Origin: Yamagishiella unicocca
Taxonomy: Eukaryota > Chlorophyta > Chlorophyceae > Chlamydomonadales > Volvocaceae
Direction of reading: 5' to 3'
Assembly (NCBI GenBank): GCA_003116995.1
Contig: BDSL01000006.1
Span: 372,001-436,000 of the forward strand
DNA: 64,000 nt
Below, piece by piece: positions 12,121-24,279 of the stretch. The translations under genes were made by a program, and so were the position numbers. Each line of letters begins with the position of its first letter. Within the stretch, counting starts at the first letter, position 1. A model generated the notes under the pieces. The model was not told where the DNA came from. It was given only the letters and a program-made list of their open reading frames with translations, and did not search any database.

Positions 12121-12964
12121 AGGGTATCCACGAATATCCAGTTGACCCCGTATAGGTTATTCAGGTCCTCATAGGCGTCCCTGGACGCAGATGCACGTTG
12201 TAACAGTTACTACTAGTACACCAGCTGCAGCCCAAGCAGCACCTCATCCAGAGAAAAGCCATTATGTGCGCGGCGATGCGCCCGGAGGTTCCACCACTTG
12301 GTCTGGAGCCCCCTGTACCAAGTACTACCTACCATCAGGTGCAAAAGGGGCTGTCAGAAGGCCTCATTTGGAACCAACGGTCTCCCCATCCCGCCGCCGG
12401 AGCTCAAACCTGCCTTTTAATTCTCACACATACCCTCTCCTGCAATACTCGGAAGCATGGAAGGATCCACCAATAGCGACTTCGTGGTCATTGATGCCCT
12501 AAGATGCATGCGGCGTTAACCACTACGGCACCAGCCAACAGCCCAGAGGCAAAACAGCAGCAGCCAGCACCGCGGGGGGAATTTGCGCTGGAGGCTCCTC
12601 TATCAGGAACCGACCACTAACCCACGTAGCAGACCAGCTGTCAAGCCCCATTGTGGGCACGTGCATTGGCAGGAAAGGGGCGGGAGGTGCGTTGTGACAG
12701 CTGCCGTGGATTGGGTGCCATGACAGGTGTCAGGAGGCGGGTGACAGGTGATAGCTAGAAGGAAAGTGATGGGGATGGTGAGGAATGACAGATGTCACGG
12801 AATTGGGTGTCGTGACAGCTGCCAGGGGGCAGGAAAGGGAACCCGCTCAGCAGTGGGGTGCAGTAACAGCAACGACTTCGGAAAGGCGGCGCGCCTAGGA
12901 TCGGCTAAGTTGTATGGCACAGGAGCAGGGACGTCCAATAGCAGCGGCGGCTCGACACAACTCG

Positions 12965-13011
12965 GTCGGCAGTACGACAGGTCGGCAGTACGACAGGTCG
13001 GCAGTACGACG
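12965..13011. repeat. 16-bp tandem repeat, three copies
   Basis: Three head-to-tail copies of GTCGGCAGTACGACAG, the third losing its last base. No coding or promoter role is evident. Confidence 0.9.
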
Positions 13012-13076
13012 CAAATTTCCCCGGGGTACTGGCTGCTGCTCTGTGCGCCAACGGCCTGTCGATTTGGTGTTCTGGT

Positions 13077-13195
13077 GGTTTGCCTTTGTTCCGGTGCACG
13101 TCGGTCTTTGTTTCCTCCGTCTTTCTCAGTGTCAGGCGATGTGCCCGATGGTTCTACCTCTTGGTCTGGAACCCACTGTAACCGTTACAACAAAA
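13077..13195 (+). repeat. Repeat family A, full-length reference copy
   Basis: About 115 bp. It opens with GGTTTGCCTTTGTTCCGGTG, continues into a pyrimidine tract ending TTTCTCAG, then the core GTCAGGCGATGTGCCCGATG and TCTTGGTCTGGAACCCACTG, and ends in a GTTAC/TACTAC tail. There is no ORF and no clear terminal inverted repeat. The pyrimidine tract plus CAG looks like a splice acceptor. At least seven recognisable copies occur between 9.0 and 17.7 kb in both orientations, and none was noticed elsewhere in the window. Confidence 0.85.
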
Positions 13196-13264
13196 AGAGA
13201 AGCGCCTCCTCTGACCGTGGCCAACTTTCTCTGAACAGCGATACACATGCGCCCAAGCCACTAT

Positions 13265-13535
13265 GGGTCCCAAACGCACAGACACGCAGTGCCGTGGACG
13301 GAACTCTAAAAGTGCCCGAAAACAATAGGCAATAGAGCGCGAAACATGCTTTGTACTGGGTCCCAGGGACACTGTCTACCTGGACCAGTACGACCACAAA
13401 TACAACTGCTTCACAGCAACTGTGGGACGCTGGGACCCAAACGCACAGCAGTGCAGTGCCGTGGAACAAACTCTACAAAGTGGCCGAAAACAATACGAAA
13501 AAGAGCGCGAAACAAGCTTTCCAGTGGGTCCCTGT
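13265..13535. repeat. Imperfect direct duplication of about 100 bp
   Basis: Segments 13265-13365 and 13432-13535 share the same order of blocks (CCCAAACGCACAG, GCAGTGCCGTGGA, CCGAAAACAATA, GAGCGCGAAACA, then a GGGTCCC end) at roughly 80% identity by eye. A 66-bp spacer separates them. Probably relics of a mobile or satellite sequence. Confidence 0.75.
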
Positions 13536-13663
13536 AACCTTACCGACTCTCTGAAATTGGACTTTGGGTCCCTGTAACCATTCCGCAGGGTCGATTCACT
13601 CGATTCACTAATGTTGGTGTAACGGTTCCAGTGGGTTCCAGACCCAAGGCTGGTGTTGATGTG

Positions 13664-13784
13664 GTTTGCCTATGTTCCGGTGCACGTCGGTGTCTGTCTC
13701 TTTCGTGTCCTTCAGTGTCAGGCGATCTGCCCGATGGTTATACCTTCTGTTCTGGAAGCCACTGTGACAGTTACTACTACCACC
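13664..13784 (+). repeat. Repeat family A, full-length copy
   Basis: Starts TGGTTTGCCTATGTTCCGGT and ends GACAGTTACTACTACCACC. A short inverted fragment of the same family (13620-13647) abuts its left side. Confidence 0.85.
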
Positions 13785-14430
13785 TTTAGACAAAATCCGG
13801 TGTTTTCCAATACCACCCTTAATGACCCTTGGCTACTTGGCTTTCCTTGGATATGACTTCTTCGAAGAGCATTGCATTCCTCCCGCGCTCTAACCAAGTA
13901 CTGTCATACAAGCAAAAATCACAAGACGGTGTCCTGGCTGACGAGCTAATAACATTTCGCCTTGTCAGGAACCCTGGGGCGCCCCGCCATTAGCTCCGGA
14001 AGCTCGGGCTCCTATCACGCTCCTGGACTGACTCCGGGCGTCTGAACTCCTGCAAGACGCGTCCAGACAAGTAAGTCAGACGCCGCGGCACGCTAACATC
14101 CATCCAATTACGTTGCGGATTGCGCCGCTGTGCGAGGCGCCAGAAGTCTGCTTATTTCCGGTGCAAAAGGCCGTTGGGTAATTTGCGACCCGCTAGAATG
14201 TCTGGCGTTTGGTGACCATTGCAAAAATGCTTGCTGCGCTGTACACCTCCGCCGTGCCGTACGCCTCCCCACTGCTGCTGCGATCCACTTGACAGTCGTT
14301 CCCAGGCGCAACGATAGCCCGCGCAGGCTGGACTGTATGAGTCCACACTACACTTCTAATCGCCCCCATCCTGTGCTCTAAGACCTCAATTGAACGCAAC
14401 CGGTTTATTTGAAGTACCGTGCGCGAAACA

Positions 14431-17400
14431 ATGCTGCTGACGCACTCCGCGTCGCACCACCCGCCTCTGACCAAGCCCGGCGCGCCGGACTTTGACTCCA
14501 GCAACAGCAATAGCGATGAAGCCGACTGCGACACCGTTGCCGCGGTGGCGCCCACAACTCTTGCGGAGCGTCTCCAGGTGGTGTCCAGGCGCTTCCTTCA
14601 TGACGTCTGCGCTTGGACGGCTTTCGATAACGGCCGTCCTCTAGAGGCGGAGGAGATCGAGCGAGCCGCTACGTGAGTCGAGCCGCGTGGTTCCTTTGGT
14701 CCCGCTCGCTGGGACGCTTACAACGCTGACCCGCGCTCCGTTCCTGAATACTGCTAGCGCATCCCAGCGGAGCCAGAATCATCATTCTGCCAGTCTGTTT
14801 TGTAATGTGGCGCATTCATTGCAGGCATAAGTAGACAGGGCCCGTCGTTGTTGCGAAGGCGCGCGCGTCTCGGAATAGCGACCCGCGGGTCAGCCCACTT
14901 GCGCCAAGCGCCATCCCGCCCGTTAATCGCAGGGGCCATGGTCATAATCATGCGTCGCATATCAGTTAGATCTTGGACCGCAGCTAGTTTCCACTCATTA
15001 CTGTTCAGCACTGGACCACGCGCTCCTCATGCCCCACCCGTCCGTATGCGCTCGGCACTTATCGCTCCTGGTCCCATCCCGCCGTACATTAACCGCCCCC
15101 CCGCCGCCGCCTATGCGCGAGCAGTCTATGCGCGAGCACCGACCGCCGTGACCCAAATCCCTGGGTCCTGCCTGCCCAACCTGACACCCCCTCAACACAC
15201 CTCGTCGGTTTCTGTCTCTTTCGTCTCCTTCAGTGCGCGGCGACGTGCCCGATGGTTCTGCCTTCTGGTCTGGACCCCCCTGCAACAGTTACTACTACTA
15301 CCTCTCACGCGCTACTGCCTTCCTTCCTTGACCTCTGCCGCAGCATGTACCTCGCCCCAAGCGCCATCATCCACGCCGACGGTCTGCTGGGTTACCTGGC
15401 GCCTCCCTCCGCTACCAGCCAAGACGCCTTCTTCCAGTACTTGGAGCGTGAGCGCGCGGCGTACCGACCCGTGGGCCTGGAGACGCTGGTGGTGGCGGTG
15501 AATGAGGAGCAGGACACCGCGTTCGCGCTGTCGGTGTTCCGCATGAAGAGCGTGGGGCCGTGGCTGGGCATGCAGCCAACCGGCAGGTGTGTCTGCAAGC
15601 GTACGGAATCAACGGAATCAACGGAACTGCTGCTGTGGGGCAATATGTGGCGCGAATTGTTTAAAACAATGACGACAATGCGCCTGGACATACGTTCCGT
15701 CCGCAAATGCAACCATGTTGTCCGCATGGGTTTCTCGATGTCCGCCCCTCAATGCCTGCCCACCTGCCCCCCACGCGTGGTTGCCATCCCGACCCAAGAA
15801 TCTCCGAGGGCGTCCGCATCGACGAGTTCCGCTTTGATTCAGAAGCTAAGATCCTGGAGGCCTGGTGTAACCGGCAGCTGTTTGAGGTGCGCGCGGATGC
15901 ATTTGTTTGGCCACAGTACCGGGTAACAACGTTGCCATAAACAGATACCGACACTTGGGAGGGCGGCATGCTTGGTAATTACGTCCTTGAGCCGGCGCAC
16001 TTGCGGTTGCGATTGGTTGACACGCCATTGCACTTGTGCCACCCACATTTACGCTACGTTACCTCTACCTTACGGTCTGGGCCGCACAGTGACAGTTGCA
16101 ATCAACTACTACCTTAACGACTACCAGTCAAGTGCTGCCACCTTTCCTTGTACCCGGCTGCAGGAGGAGCGAGACGCGCTGCTGCGGGACCCGCAGCACC
16201 ATCACGCGGCGGCTCTCGACCGGGCCCTGCTGCGGCGCTGCGTGTCCGAGCACGAGAACGGATCGCATGGCCCGCTGGCGCCGCACAAGATGATGCGCGT
16301 GGCCAACGTTTGGGCGGAGGTGCGGCGGGCCTGCCGTGGGCGGATGAGGGCGGCTCCACCTAGGCGTGCAAGGGTGGGAGGGGCGGAGGTGCAAGTAAGG
16401 CCCAGGCACATGGAATTGGCGGATGTGGCGATGGCGAGGGGCGAGGGATGAACAGTCGCCGGGACGCGGAACGCGGTGTAGTCGCCACTCGCGTGCGTGA
16501 TACGTGCGAGTCATGCGGTTCCGCTCCGGGCCTCTCAAGGTTCACTGGACTGCGGCGACCTCTTGGGATCCTGCTTTGCTACGGCTACCCGGCATTGCCT
16601 GTCTGGTGAGCAGCCGCAAGTAAGATCCTTGCAAATGGCTAGAGCTGCCGCACCCATCGACAGGCCTGGAACGTGGCCACCGCCAGCGGCTCGCTCAACC
16701 CCGACCTGCTGGACAACCTGCTCGAGGAAGACTTCGTACTGTACGACCTGTTTGGGATGACGGGTGACGACGACCGACATCTGGACCACCCGTACACGGT
16801 ATGCAGGTCGTACTACGTGTGCAAAGGCAAGGGGCCCCCGCAGGGGGGGGATCATTCCCCTCCTTTTCCCAGCAGGGGATTGGCGATCGCATACGTTGGC
16901 TGAAGAAAACTGTCGAATGCCTGAACGGGCTATTAGCTTGCTCAAGACACCGGTACTTTCTATGCTGCCGCACATTGTTTTCCCGTATGTGCACCCCGAG
17001 CTCAAAGCGCCCCCCCTGGCCTGGCACACGCTGTTGACTGGTGTCTTGGTGGTTTGCCATTGATGCGGTGCGGCTGGGTTTCTGTGTCTCTCGCCCCCTC
17101 CAGTGTCCTGGCTATGCGCCTTTGGTAGGTCTGGAGCTCACCGCGTCCAGTAGTACTACACGCAACGACTGCAACCAACATACCGATGCACGCAACGATC
17201 CCTGCAACTAACCCCCCCCCCGCCCCCCCGCCGCCATCCGCATGAAGGCCATTCGGAGCCGAGACGACGCAAAGCGGGTGATGCAGGAGCTCACGGACAA
17301 GTACGACGTGGACGAGTCCGTCCTGCGCATCGCCGCGAAACGCGGCACCAACGCCACCTTCACGCATTGGCGCGCCCGCCTGCTGCGTCGAACCCCAGAA

Positions 17401-18090
17401 GTAAGTAACTGTCACAGTAACTGTACCGCAATGTATGCACCCGTGCATGCGCGCGTCGCTCCGGCGCCGGGTCTGAAAGCTGCTGTGGTTAAGAGAAGCG
17501 GCGCCTACCATCCCCATACAGTGGTTACAGTGGTTACAGTGGGTTCCAGACCAAGAGGTAGAACCATCGGGCACATCGCCTGACACTCAGAAAGACGGAG
17601 GAAACAAAGACCCCCATGTGCCACGATACACCTGCCACACATACAAACTCGCCGTATACAACCCTGGCAAGCCCTGACAAGCGGCGGCGCACTTTTATAC
17701 TCCCCACCTCACCCAACACCTGTCCCACCTGGCACTGCAACCACTAACTCCCAGGCGATGGCGGCACGGGAGAATGCGGCTGCAGAAACATTTGCTGTGG
17801 GGCCGCGCCCCGTGGCTACAGGCGGGAGCGGCAGTGACGAGAGTGACGACAAGGGAGGGCCGCCGCCGCCGCCGTCGTCGTCGTTCGTCGCGGAGGCGAC
17901 CGAGCTGCTGCTCTTCTCCAGCTGCGGCAGGCTGCGGGCGGTGTACCAGTTCCGGCGGCCGCTGGGATCAGATAGGCGCGATGTGCTGCTGGCGCCAGCA
18001 ACGCAGGTGGTGTCAGGGGAGGCGGAAGAGGAGGCGGGTCAGGAGGACGCCAAGGGCATCCGGCAAAATTTGCCGCCCGCGGGGCCTTAG
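14431..18090 (+). CDS. SnoaL/NTF2-like fold protein with long uncharacterised C-terminus
   Basis: Seven exons (14431-14672, 15344-15586, 15799-15922, 16164-16319, 16664-16798, 17248-17400, 17755-18090) close in phase to 462 residues. Residues about 35-190 fit the SnoaL/NTF2-like cone fold used by polyketide cyclases and many small-molecule binding proteins: an N-terminal helix (RRFLHDVCAW), YLAPSAIIHADG, and the loop and strand WLGMQPTG followed by GVRIDEFRFDSEAKILEAW, which matches the usual LG-PPTG-x-x-x-x-x-G-x-x-x-FRF pattern. The rest is mostly helical and charged (VMQELTDKYDVDESVLRIAA), then a Ser/Pro-rich stretch and a final FVAEATELLLFSSCGRLRAV. Repeat family A copies sit in introns 1, 3, 5 and 6. 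The start could lie 5' of 14431 only with another exon. The assignment of exons 4 and 6 is weaker because their acceptors are less typical. Catalytic activity is not inferable. Confidence 0.75.
15205..15305 (+). repeat. Repeat family A copy in intron 1 of the SnoaL-like gene
   Basis: Pyrimidine tract CTGTCTCTTTCGTCTCCTTC then AG, the core CGACGTGCCCGATGGTTC and the TTACTACTACTACC tail are all present, ending about 40 bp before the real acceptor at 15343. Confidence 0.8.
17045..17165 (+). repeat. Diverged repeat family A copy in intron 5
   Basis: Retains GGTGGTTTGCCATTG at the left, a pyrimidine tract ending CCCCCTCCAG, GGTCTGGAGCTCACC and an AGTAGTACTAC tail. Confidence 0.65.
17518..17630 (-). 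repeat. Repeat family A copy, inverted, in intron 6
   Basis: Reverse complement of the family, including GGGTTCCAGACCAAGAGGTA and GGGCACATCGCCTGACACT. The terminal GTGGTTACA block is duplicated. Confidence 0.8.
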
Positions 18091-19144
18091 CTGAGAAGCA
18101 CAAGTAACTGTGCCCAGGAGCCTGGCCGCATCAGTTCGTCGGTGGAGTAGTTGCCCGCTGGGCGAAGTCGTTGGAACGAGCGGTCTTGGGTGTTCGTTTC
18201 CTCACGACGTCCGTCATGAGCAGGAACAGCTATGCGCGAAGTGAATATCAATAACCCGTGCGCCGTTTCTTGGCGGCGGCGGCGTCGTTAAAGAGTAGGA
18301 GGATACAGTGAAAGGATTTGGAGGCAGCTCATGTCGCCCACATCCGCCTTGGCAATACTGAAGGGCGGCGGCACAAGCGGGGTGCGATTGGGTGGGATAT
18401 TGTTCCGAGGGGCGCTTGTTGCGCGAGGATGCAGCGGCGAGGTGCGACAGAGGTGGGGGTTCCGTTTCCTTGTTTCGGTGGTGGCTCGGTTGCCACCAGG
18501 TGCATCCCTCCTGGTGCGCCCCGTGCCAGTTGACGCGGCGTTGTATTCCTCGTCGCTTGGACGCGACGTCGTGGCCAAGTAGCGGTGCGATGCGGATGGC
18601 AAGCGATGGTACCTTGAGGGGTGGCGCCCGGACCACAGTGAATGCGTCGAGGCCCACACAGGAAAGGCAGCCTCTGTTGATGCATGTGTAAATTGCGGAT
18701 GGATGCATGATCCAATTGCGGAGGGAGCTAGAAGTGAGGTCAACAGGCTAGGTTTGCGCCAACCTGGCCTGGCTGTGGTTGTGTTCGGGTATCCGCTTGC
18801 CAATGAGGGTTGGTATGTTCCAAATCCGCTAACTAGGTGGTGTTTACAAAACACCCGCATTGTAAGATTGGAGGACCGCAGCGCTGGGTCTACAACATCA
18901 GTGCGATTTTGTAGGGCCACCATGCGAGCTACTCACCGCCTTCCACCACCACCACCACCACCCTCTCATGCAATGCACCCCCAACCCAACCACCTCATCC
19001 TCATCCCCCCCTCCGGCATGCACACTCAAAACGTGTGTTGCCAAATCCTTCGCCAGCTAGTTTCTATACTCCGTCTCCTGTGTCATGTAACCGTGAGGGT
19101 TCCTCGCCACACACGCGCGCACACACACACACACACCCGCGTCG
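18091..19144. other. Convergent 3' region (SnoaL-like gene / INTS9)
   Basis: No gene supported. It contains a plus-strand TGTAA near 18686 for the SnoaL-like transcript, a minus-strand TGTAA at 18848-18844 for INTS9, a short (CCA)n run near 18940-18962 and a (CA)n run near 19119-19136. Confidence 0.55.
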
Positions 19145-22100
19145 TCATATCGCTGTGAGCTGCCTGCTGAGGCAGCCCGTCAGCATATGCCGCAGCGCCG
19201 GGCAGCCGGTGTGGATGTGGGCGCCGTGCGGCCGCAGCGTCACCTCTGCATCAGTGCCCTCCAGGCTGACCCGGGTGCTCTGGGTGGCACATGGAGCGCA
19301 GGGCAGTGGGCGGAGGGAGGAAACTCGAGTACCGGTCCAAGGAGGAGAAGAGAAGCGAAAGCGGGTTGTGCGAACGAACACGAGATTGCGGGCGCAGGCG
19401 GTGGGCCCCTGGGTTTCGCGGCCGGAAACCGGACTGCTAGTTTTGCGCCCGAAAAGTCGTAGCCGGAGTCGAGCCACACAGCCCGCTATGCGTCCAGCTC
19501 CCAGAGCTGCCGCCCCCCACCTCTTGTGTTTCTTAGCACCCCCCCCCTCGCGTCAAACACGCTTTCCTACGCTACCTCCCCCCACCCCTTCGTGTAGCCG
19601 GGTCTTCTCCCCGCCGCCCGTCGTGTGCATGAGTTTCCTCACTACTCCCGCCGCACCTCGTCCTCCGCGGCCACAGCCACTCGCGTGATTCCGTGTTCCG
19701 CCAGCGCCCCCAGCAGCTCCGCCAGCGCCGGCCGCCCCGCCGCCGCCAGCAGCAGCTGGTCCGCCGCCATGGCTCCGCCAGCCGCCAGCGCCGTCGCCGC
19801 CGCCACCGAGTCGGCGCTGGCGGAGCCGCCGGGCACTGCATCCGCGTGCCACGCGCCGCTCCGAAACACGAGTAGGCAGTTAAGACGGGCGAGCTGCCGC
19901 AAAGGGGGCGACAAGAGGAGCGCCCCGAAAGAGAGGGACAGAGGGTATGTGCGTGGTTGACTAACAACAGGCGGTCAATATTTAGGTGACCGGCTATCTC
20001 GTAATAGAGCTGCTCGTGCTATCTACTATCGTCGATCTGTTTGTGCTGTCGGAAGTTTCTCGATAGGCGGTGACGCCGGTACAGCGGAACCAGGCAACGG
20101 GCATCACGGTTGCGTCACTACGTCTACCTAGCTACTTGCAGGCCCCATCTGCTCCACAGCGTCCCACCTGACTCCGCAGCCTCCTCGCGTGTCCACCCGT
20201 ACAACCAGATTAACCACCAAAAACGCAAAAAAACACGGAGGCCACGTGCCCAACCGGCCGCACCTGCAGTCCCGGTCCGCCGCCCAGCCACTGCAGGCGC
20301 TGCAGCAGCTCCGGAGCCACCAGCGCGCCATGCACGTTGCGAGGCAGCGACACGCGGGCCTGGTACAACCAGCCGTACGGTACGACACTTTCGCGGGCGA
20401 GGGGCGGGAGGCTGCAGGGAGGGAGGGGTTGGGGGCAAGGCACGGCGGCGAGGGGGCCAAGGCGGGGCGCGTGGGTGCAACAGATAACCGTGGCGCGGTT
20501 GGGGTCATTGCGGCACAGGTTTGCCTGGCTGGATGCCGAACAGGGGGCCACGCGCCGCCCTGCTGCCGCTGCCACCTCCAAGCGGCTTGGTCGCAGTGCA
20601 GCCCCCCTGACAGGGCTGGGCGGAGACAGCTGGGCCGAGACGTCCCGTGTTCCTGTCCAAACACACACCGGGCTGGCCCTCTGTGGTCGCGGAACCACCA
20701 CAACCACCACAACCACCACTGCCCCCACCGCCGCCCCAGCCGCCGCCCCCACTGCCGCCCCCACCTGGAGAGACCGTTTACCGCATCGCCACCACCACCA
20801 CCACCACCACCTCCTTCTTGCGGCGCCGCTGCAGCTTCAGGCCGACTAAGCGCCAGGTGCTGCTGCTGCTGCCGCCGCAGTAGCTCCAGATCCCGCGAGC
20901 TGGCTAGAAGGTTCCGGGGCTGTAGCCGCGCCAGCAGATCCAGGGCGACGGAGGGGGAGGGGCCGCAGCTGGCTCCGGAGCCACGCAGCGGAGCATGGAA
21001 CACACGCAGCCGCCACGGCGCCGGCGCCGCTGCGACGGCGGCCGCAGCCGCCGCAGCCATGTCGTACATGCGTCGTATGCCACGCAACGCCGCCGGCGGG
21101 GCGGCGTGCGGCAGCAGCAGGAGGTTGCGGGGGTCGGGGGCGAAGCGCAGCAGCAGCTGCAGCGCGGAGCCTGGGGAGGATTGGAGGATTGGAGGGGGGA
21201 AGAGTCGATGGTGGGTGCAAGTTGGGCGACGTAAGGGAACCGGTGGAAAGGTGGGCCCCGGGTGCGAGGTGGGGGTGGCGGCTGAGGGCCATGTCGGGCG
21301 GAGTACAGGGAGGCAAGAGGGGCGAGGGGGATAGGGCGGAGGCGGAGGCGTGCGCGCACGCATAGGGCGCAGATATGGGGACTTGGGACGGGGCCAAGGC
21401 GGGATATCATGGAGGAAGGGGGGCCGGCCTTGTGGACGCTACCAGCTTTCGCGTGTCGTACACCCTCTGCCCTTTGCTCCGGCGCCTGCCCCTGCGCCTA
21501 CACCGGTCCCCGGTCCCCGCCTCACCCCCCGTGTAGAGGAGTGAGTCCGCAGCCGCCAGTACCACCGCCGGCTGCTGCAGGCAGTGCTGCGCCGCCGGGT
21601 CCATCAGAGACGTCGCCGTCACCAGCCGGCGGGCCTGTCGGGGTGTGCGTGGGTTTCGGAGCGGAGGCCGGAGTCAGCGGCCCTGAGGTTACATACTTGC
21701 ACGTACCGCTTGCTTGTACCGCTGTGCCGTGATTCCCGTTCATGCAGGTAGGACCCACGAGCGGGCACCGACCCGCGGGTCATACCTGCATCAGCGAGTC
21801 GAACGTGAAGGGGTGGTGCGGCCCGTACACCGCCGCCTGCCGCTCCGGAGCCAGCGCCTCCAGCGACACGGCCGCCAGGGCCAGGCTGGGTCGGGCTCTA
21901 AGGCCGATGTACAGCAGCGGCACGTGCGGCATGTCGGCGGAGGCCAGGGCGCCCGCCAGCGACTCCAGCAGCTCCCAAGCCTCACCTGCGACGCCGTCAG
22001 CGCGTGGATGTGGCGGGAGGGGGGAGGGATGGACCGGGAGAGGGCGGCTGCGGGGCAACAGCAGGTGGGGCAGCAGGAGGTGGGGCAGCAGGAGGTGGAG

Positions 22101-24279
22101 CGAGGCATCACCGCCGTCTCCGGCGCGCGCACCCCCCCACCCGCCCACCCCACACACACACCCGCGCACCTGTGACATACACCGGCACCAGAGCGCTTCC
22201 CCCCGCCACCACCGCCCGCAGCACTGCCTCCTTGATGGCCTGATGCGGAGGCCGCGGAGGTGGCGCCAGGGAGGGCGCCAGCATGTCGGGGCCCAGCAGC
22301 AGCGCGTCAGGGGCGCGGAGTAGCTCCAGGGGCAGCGGCGGCGCGAAGGGGTGTGAGGGCGCGACATCCGGCATGTAGAGGACCGTACGACAGCGCCTGA
22401 GAGGTTCCGGAGGGATGGAGCGAGAGGCACGGGGTGGTGTGCTTGACTGTCCGCACGTCAACCTCCAGTACGTCACCCAACAGGTCCCCTCGTCGACCTG
22501 ACTCGACCACCACTACATACCCTGCTGGGAGGCCCAGCCGGCCAGCCCAGCTGCCACATTGTTCCCCTCCTCCCGCGGCTTCCCCCAGCCGTCTGCGCCT
22601 GCCTCTCCGATGGAGGAGGATGTACATGTGAAACGAGTGCTGGGGCGGCTTTGTCCAACACAGGCTGGGTGTCCCCACTCCCAGATAGCGGGGACCGAGG
22701 CGGCAGGGGCAGGGGCAGGGGCAGGGGCAGGGGCAGGGGCAGGGGCAGGGGCAGGGGCAGGGGCAGGGGCACTCACTCGGCTCCGTCGGCGATCTGCCAC
22801 ACCGCGTGGCCGAACCCGCTGCCCGACGGGTACGGCGCCGCCGTGAGCTCGTACGAATCCAGCGACACGACCTGGCCGTACCGCACGGGCCGTACACGGT
22901 CCAGACAGAACCGTACGGCACGCCAAGGCGGCCGGCAGCGCCAGCACGTGGCTAGGAGGGCCTCATGGCGGTCCGGCAGGTCCAGGCCCAGGTCCAGGCT
23001 GCTTGGCGGCCGCATCCGGGGCTCCGACTGTACGGCAGTGGCGGCTGCGAGCGCAGCGGCGGGACTTCCTCTCAAATCTTCTTGCCAAGTCCGTTCTAGC
23101 TGCGGTTGCCGCTGCCGCTGCTGACCCGCGCCTTGCACTGCCTGCACCTCACATGATGCTCCCCTGGCGGCTTCCTGCCCCGGCCGCTGTGGGAGCCGCT
23201 GCTGCTGCCGCCGGCCCCCAGGCCCAAGCTGGCTCAGGCCCTCCCTGGACCGCCTCCCACTCCGATTGTCCTCCGCGGCTGCCTCCGCCGCCTCCTCCGC
23301 CGCCAGCCTCTCCGCCACCAGCTGCTCGGCCACGTCCAGAGCCGCCTGAGTGCAGTACACAGGCCCCCGGATAGGGCCCAAGTGGTGCCAAGGAGGGGCA
23401 GACGAGCGGCCCCAACCGGCGCTGCCGCCGCGGCCGGCACCGCCTCCAAGCTCCGCCTCACCACCCCTGACGCCATCCTTGCGGCTGCCGCCGCCGGGAT
23501 CTCCTTCGCGCACACCGTCGTACTCATCGTCGTACGAGCCGCCGTACTGTAGGAGATGCGGCAGCGCCAGGAGTGCTTGGGGGCTGCTAATGAGGGCGGC
23601 GTGGAGCTCCAGAGTGCCGAGGAGCTGATGGCGCCTCAGGGAGGGGTTGGGGAGGGGGAGGGGGGAGTGGGGCCCTGCCGGCGCTGAGGCGGCTTTCAAG
23701 CACGTTGGCGGAAACCGTTATCGCTGATTGGCACGGGATTTCACGTGGGTAGAGTGAGCGGTACGAGGGTGCGCAGTGCGAAGGGCTATTGTGGGATGTA
23801 ACCCACCGGTAGGAAGGGCGTCAGGTCCATCAGGCAACCACCACCGCCACCACTGCCGGCGTGGCTGCGGTCACGTCCGCCTGCGCTGGTGTCAGGCGGT
23901 GCGTCAGCTACCGCCGCCTGGCCACCGGTGGCAGCATTCGGTCCTGCAGGAGCTGCCACTCCCCCGGCAGCGCTTTCCGCGGCATGGACTGCGGAACGCC
24001 CATCGGCCGCAGCACCGCCGTCGCCGCTACTGCCGGCTGCAGGGCCATGACGGGCTTCATCAATGCCGAGTGCGCATAGCGCCGAATCCAATGGCGTCGC
24101 GCAGTCTAGGAGGATATTGGCCTTGCGAAACCGCAGCACCAGGCAGCGACATGGTCCGACGCCGACGCATATCTGCGGGTCGTGCGGGGGGATCGCATGC
24201 AGGATTGCGGTAAATTAAGGACAATATGGATAATTATATTTACACTGGAAGGCAGGCAAAGGGCGCTCACCAACTTCAT
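19145..24279 (-). CDS. INTS9: Integrator complex subunit 9 homologue (INTS9 / DSP1-like)
   Basis: Ten coding exons (24279-24271, 24172-23807, 23624-22777, 22396-22170, 21985-21786, 21634-21526, 21170-20765, 20411-20264, 19893-19657, 19279-19145) close in phase to 894 residues. INTS9 is the inactive metallo-beta-lactamase/beta-CASP partner of the INTS11 endonuclease, which cleaves snRNA 3' ends in the nucleus. Seen: the N-terminus MKLICVGVG then LRFRKANILLDC; ALISSPQALLALPHLL where a catalytic MBL protein would have HxHxDH; PVYCTQAALDVAEQLVAE; GHAVWQIADG; GGSALVPVYVTG-EAWELLESL; a beta-CASP stretch ending HHPFTFDSLMQ; and a C-terminal domain (ALAEHGITRVAV) that in the family binds INTS11. The first coding exon supplies only MKL, yet its phase and family match are exact. 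Low-complexity Gly/Gln/Ala insertions make it longer than the roughly 660-residue animal protein. Confidence 0.9.
22703..22770. repeat. (GCAGGG)n array in INTS9 intron 3
   Basis: About eleven hexamer copies on the plus strand, starting 6 bp inside the intron from the donor at 22776 (the transcript reads CCCCTG repeats). The DNA strand opposite the transcript has four-G runs spaced by CA. Confidence 0.95.

Larger units (their letters stand above)
12121..14430. other. Repeat-rich intergenic region
   Basis: No gene supported. It contains a diverged copy of repeat family A (about 12260-12335), a cluster of five TGACAG motifs (12695-12818), a 16-bp triple tandem repeat (12965-13011), two good copies of family A (13077-13195, 13664-13784) and a roughly 100-bp direct duplication (13265-13365 and 13432-13535). 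The 14100-14430 stretch should hold the promoter of the SnoaL-like gene. Confidence 0.6.

Noticed and set aside
20128..21363. 411-residue minus-strand open frame across INTS9 exons 7 and 8
   Set aside because: The first part is INTS9 exon 7; beyond the donor at 20764 the frame is Trp/Arg-rich intron read-through. The INTS9 exon 8 frame is different and matches the family.
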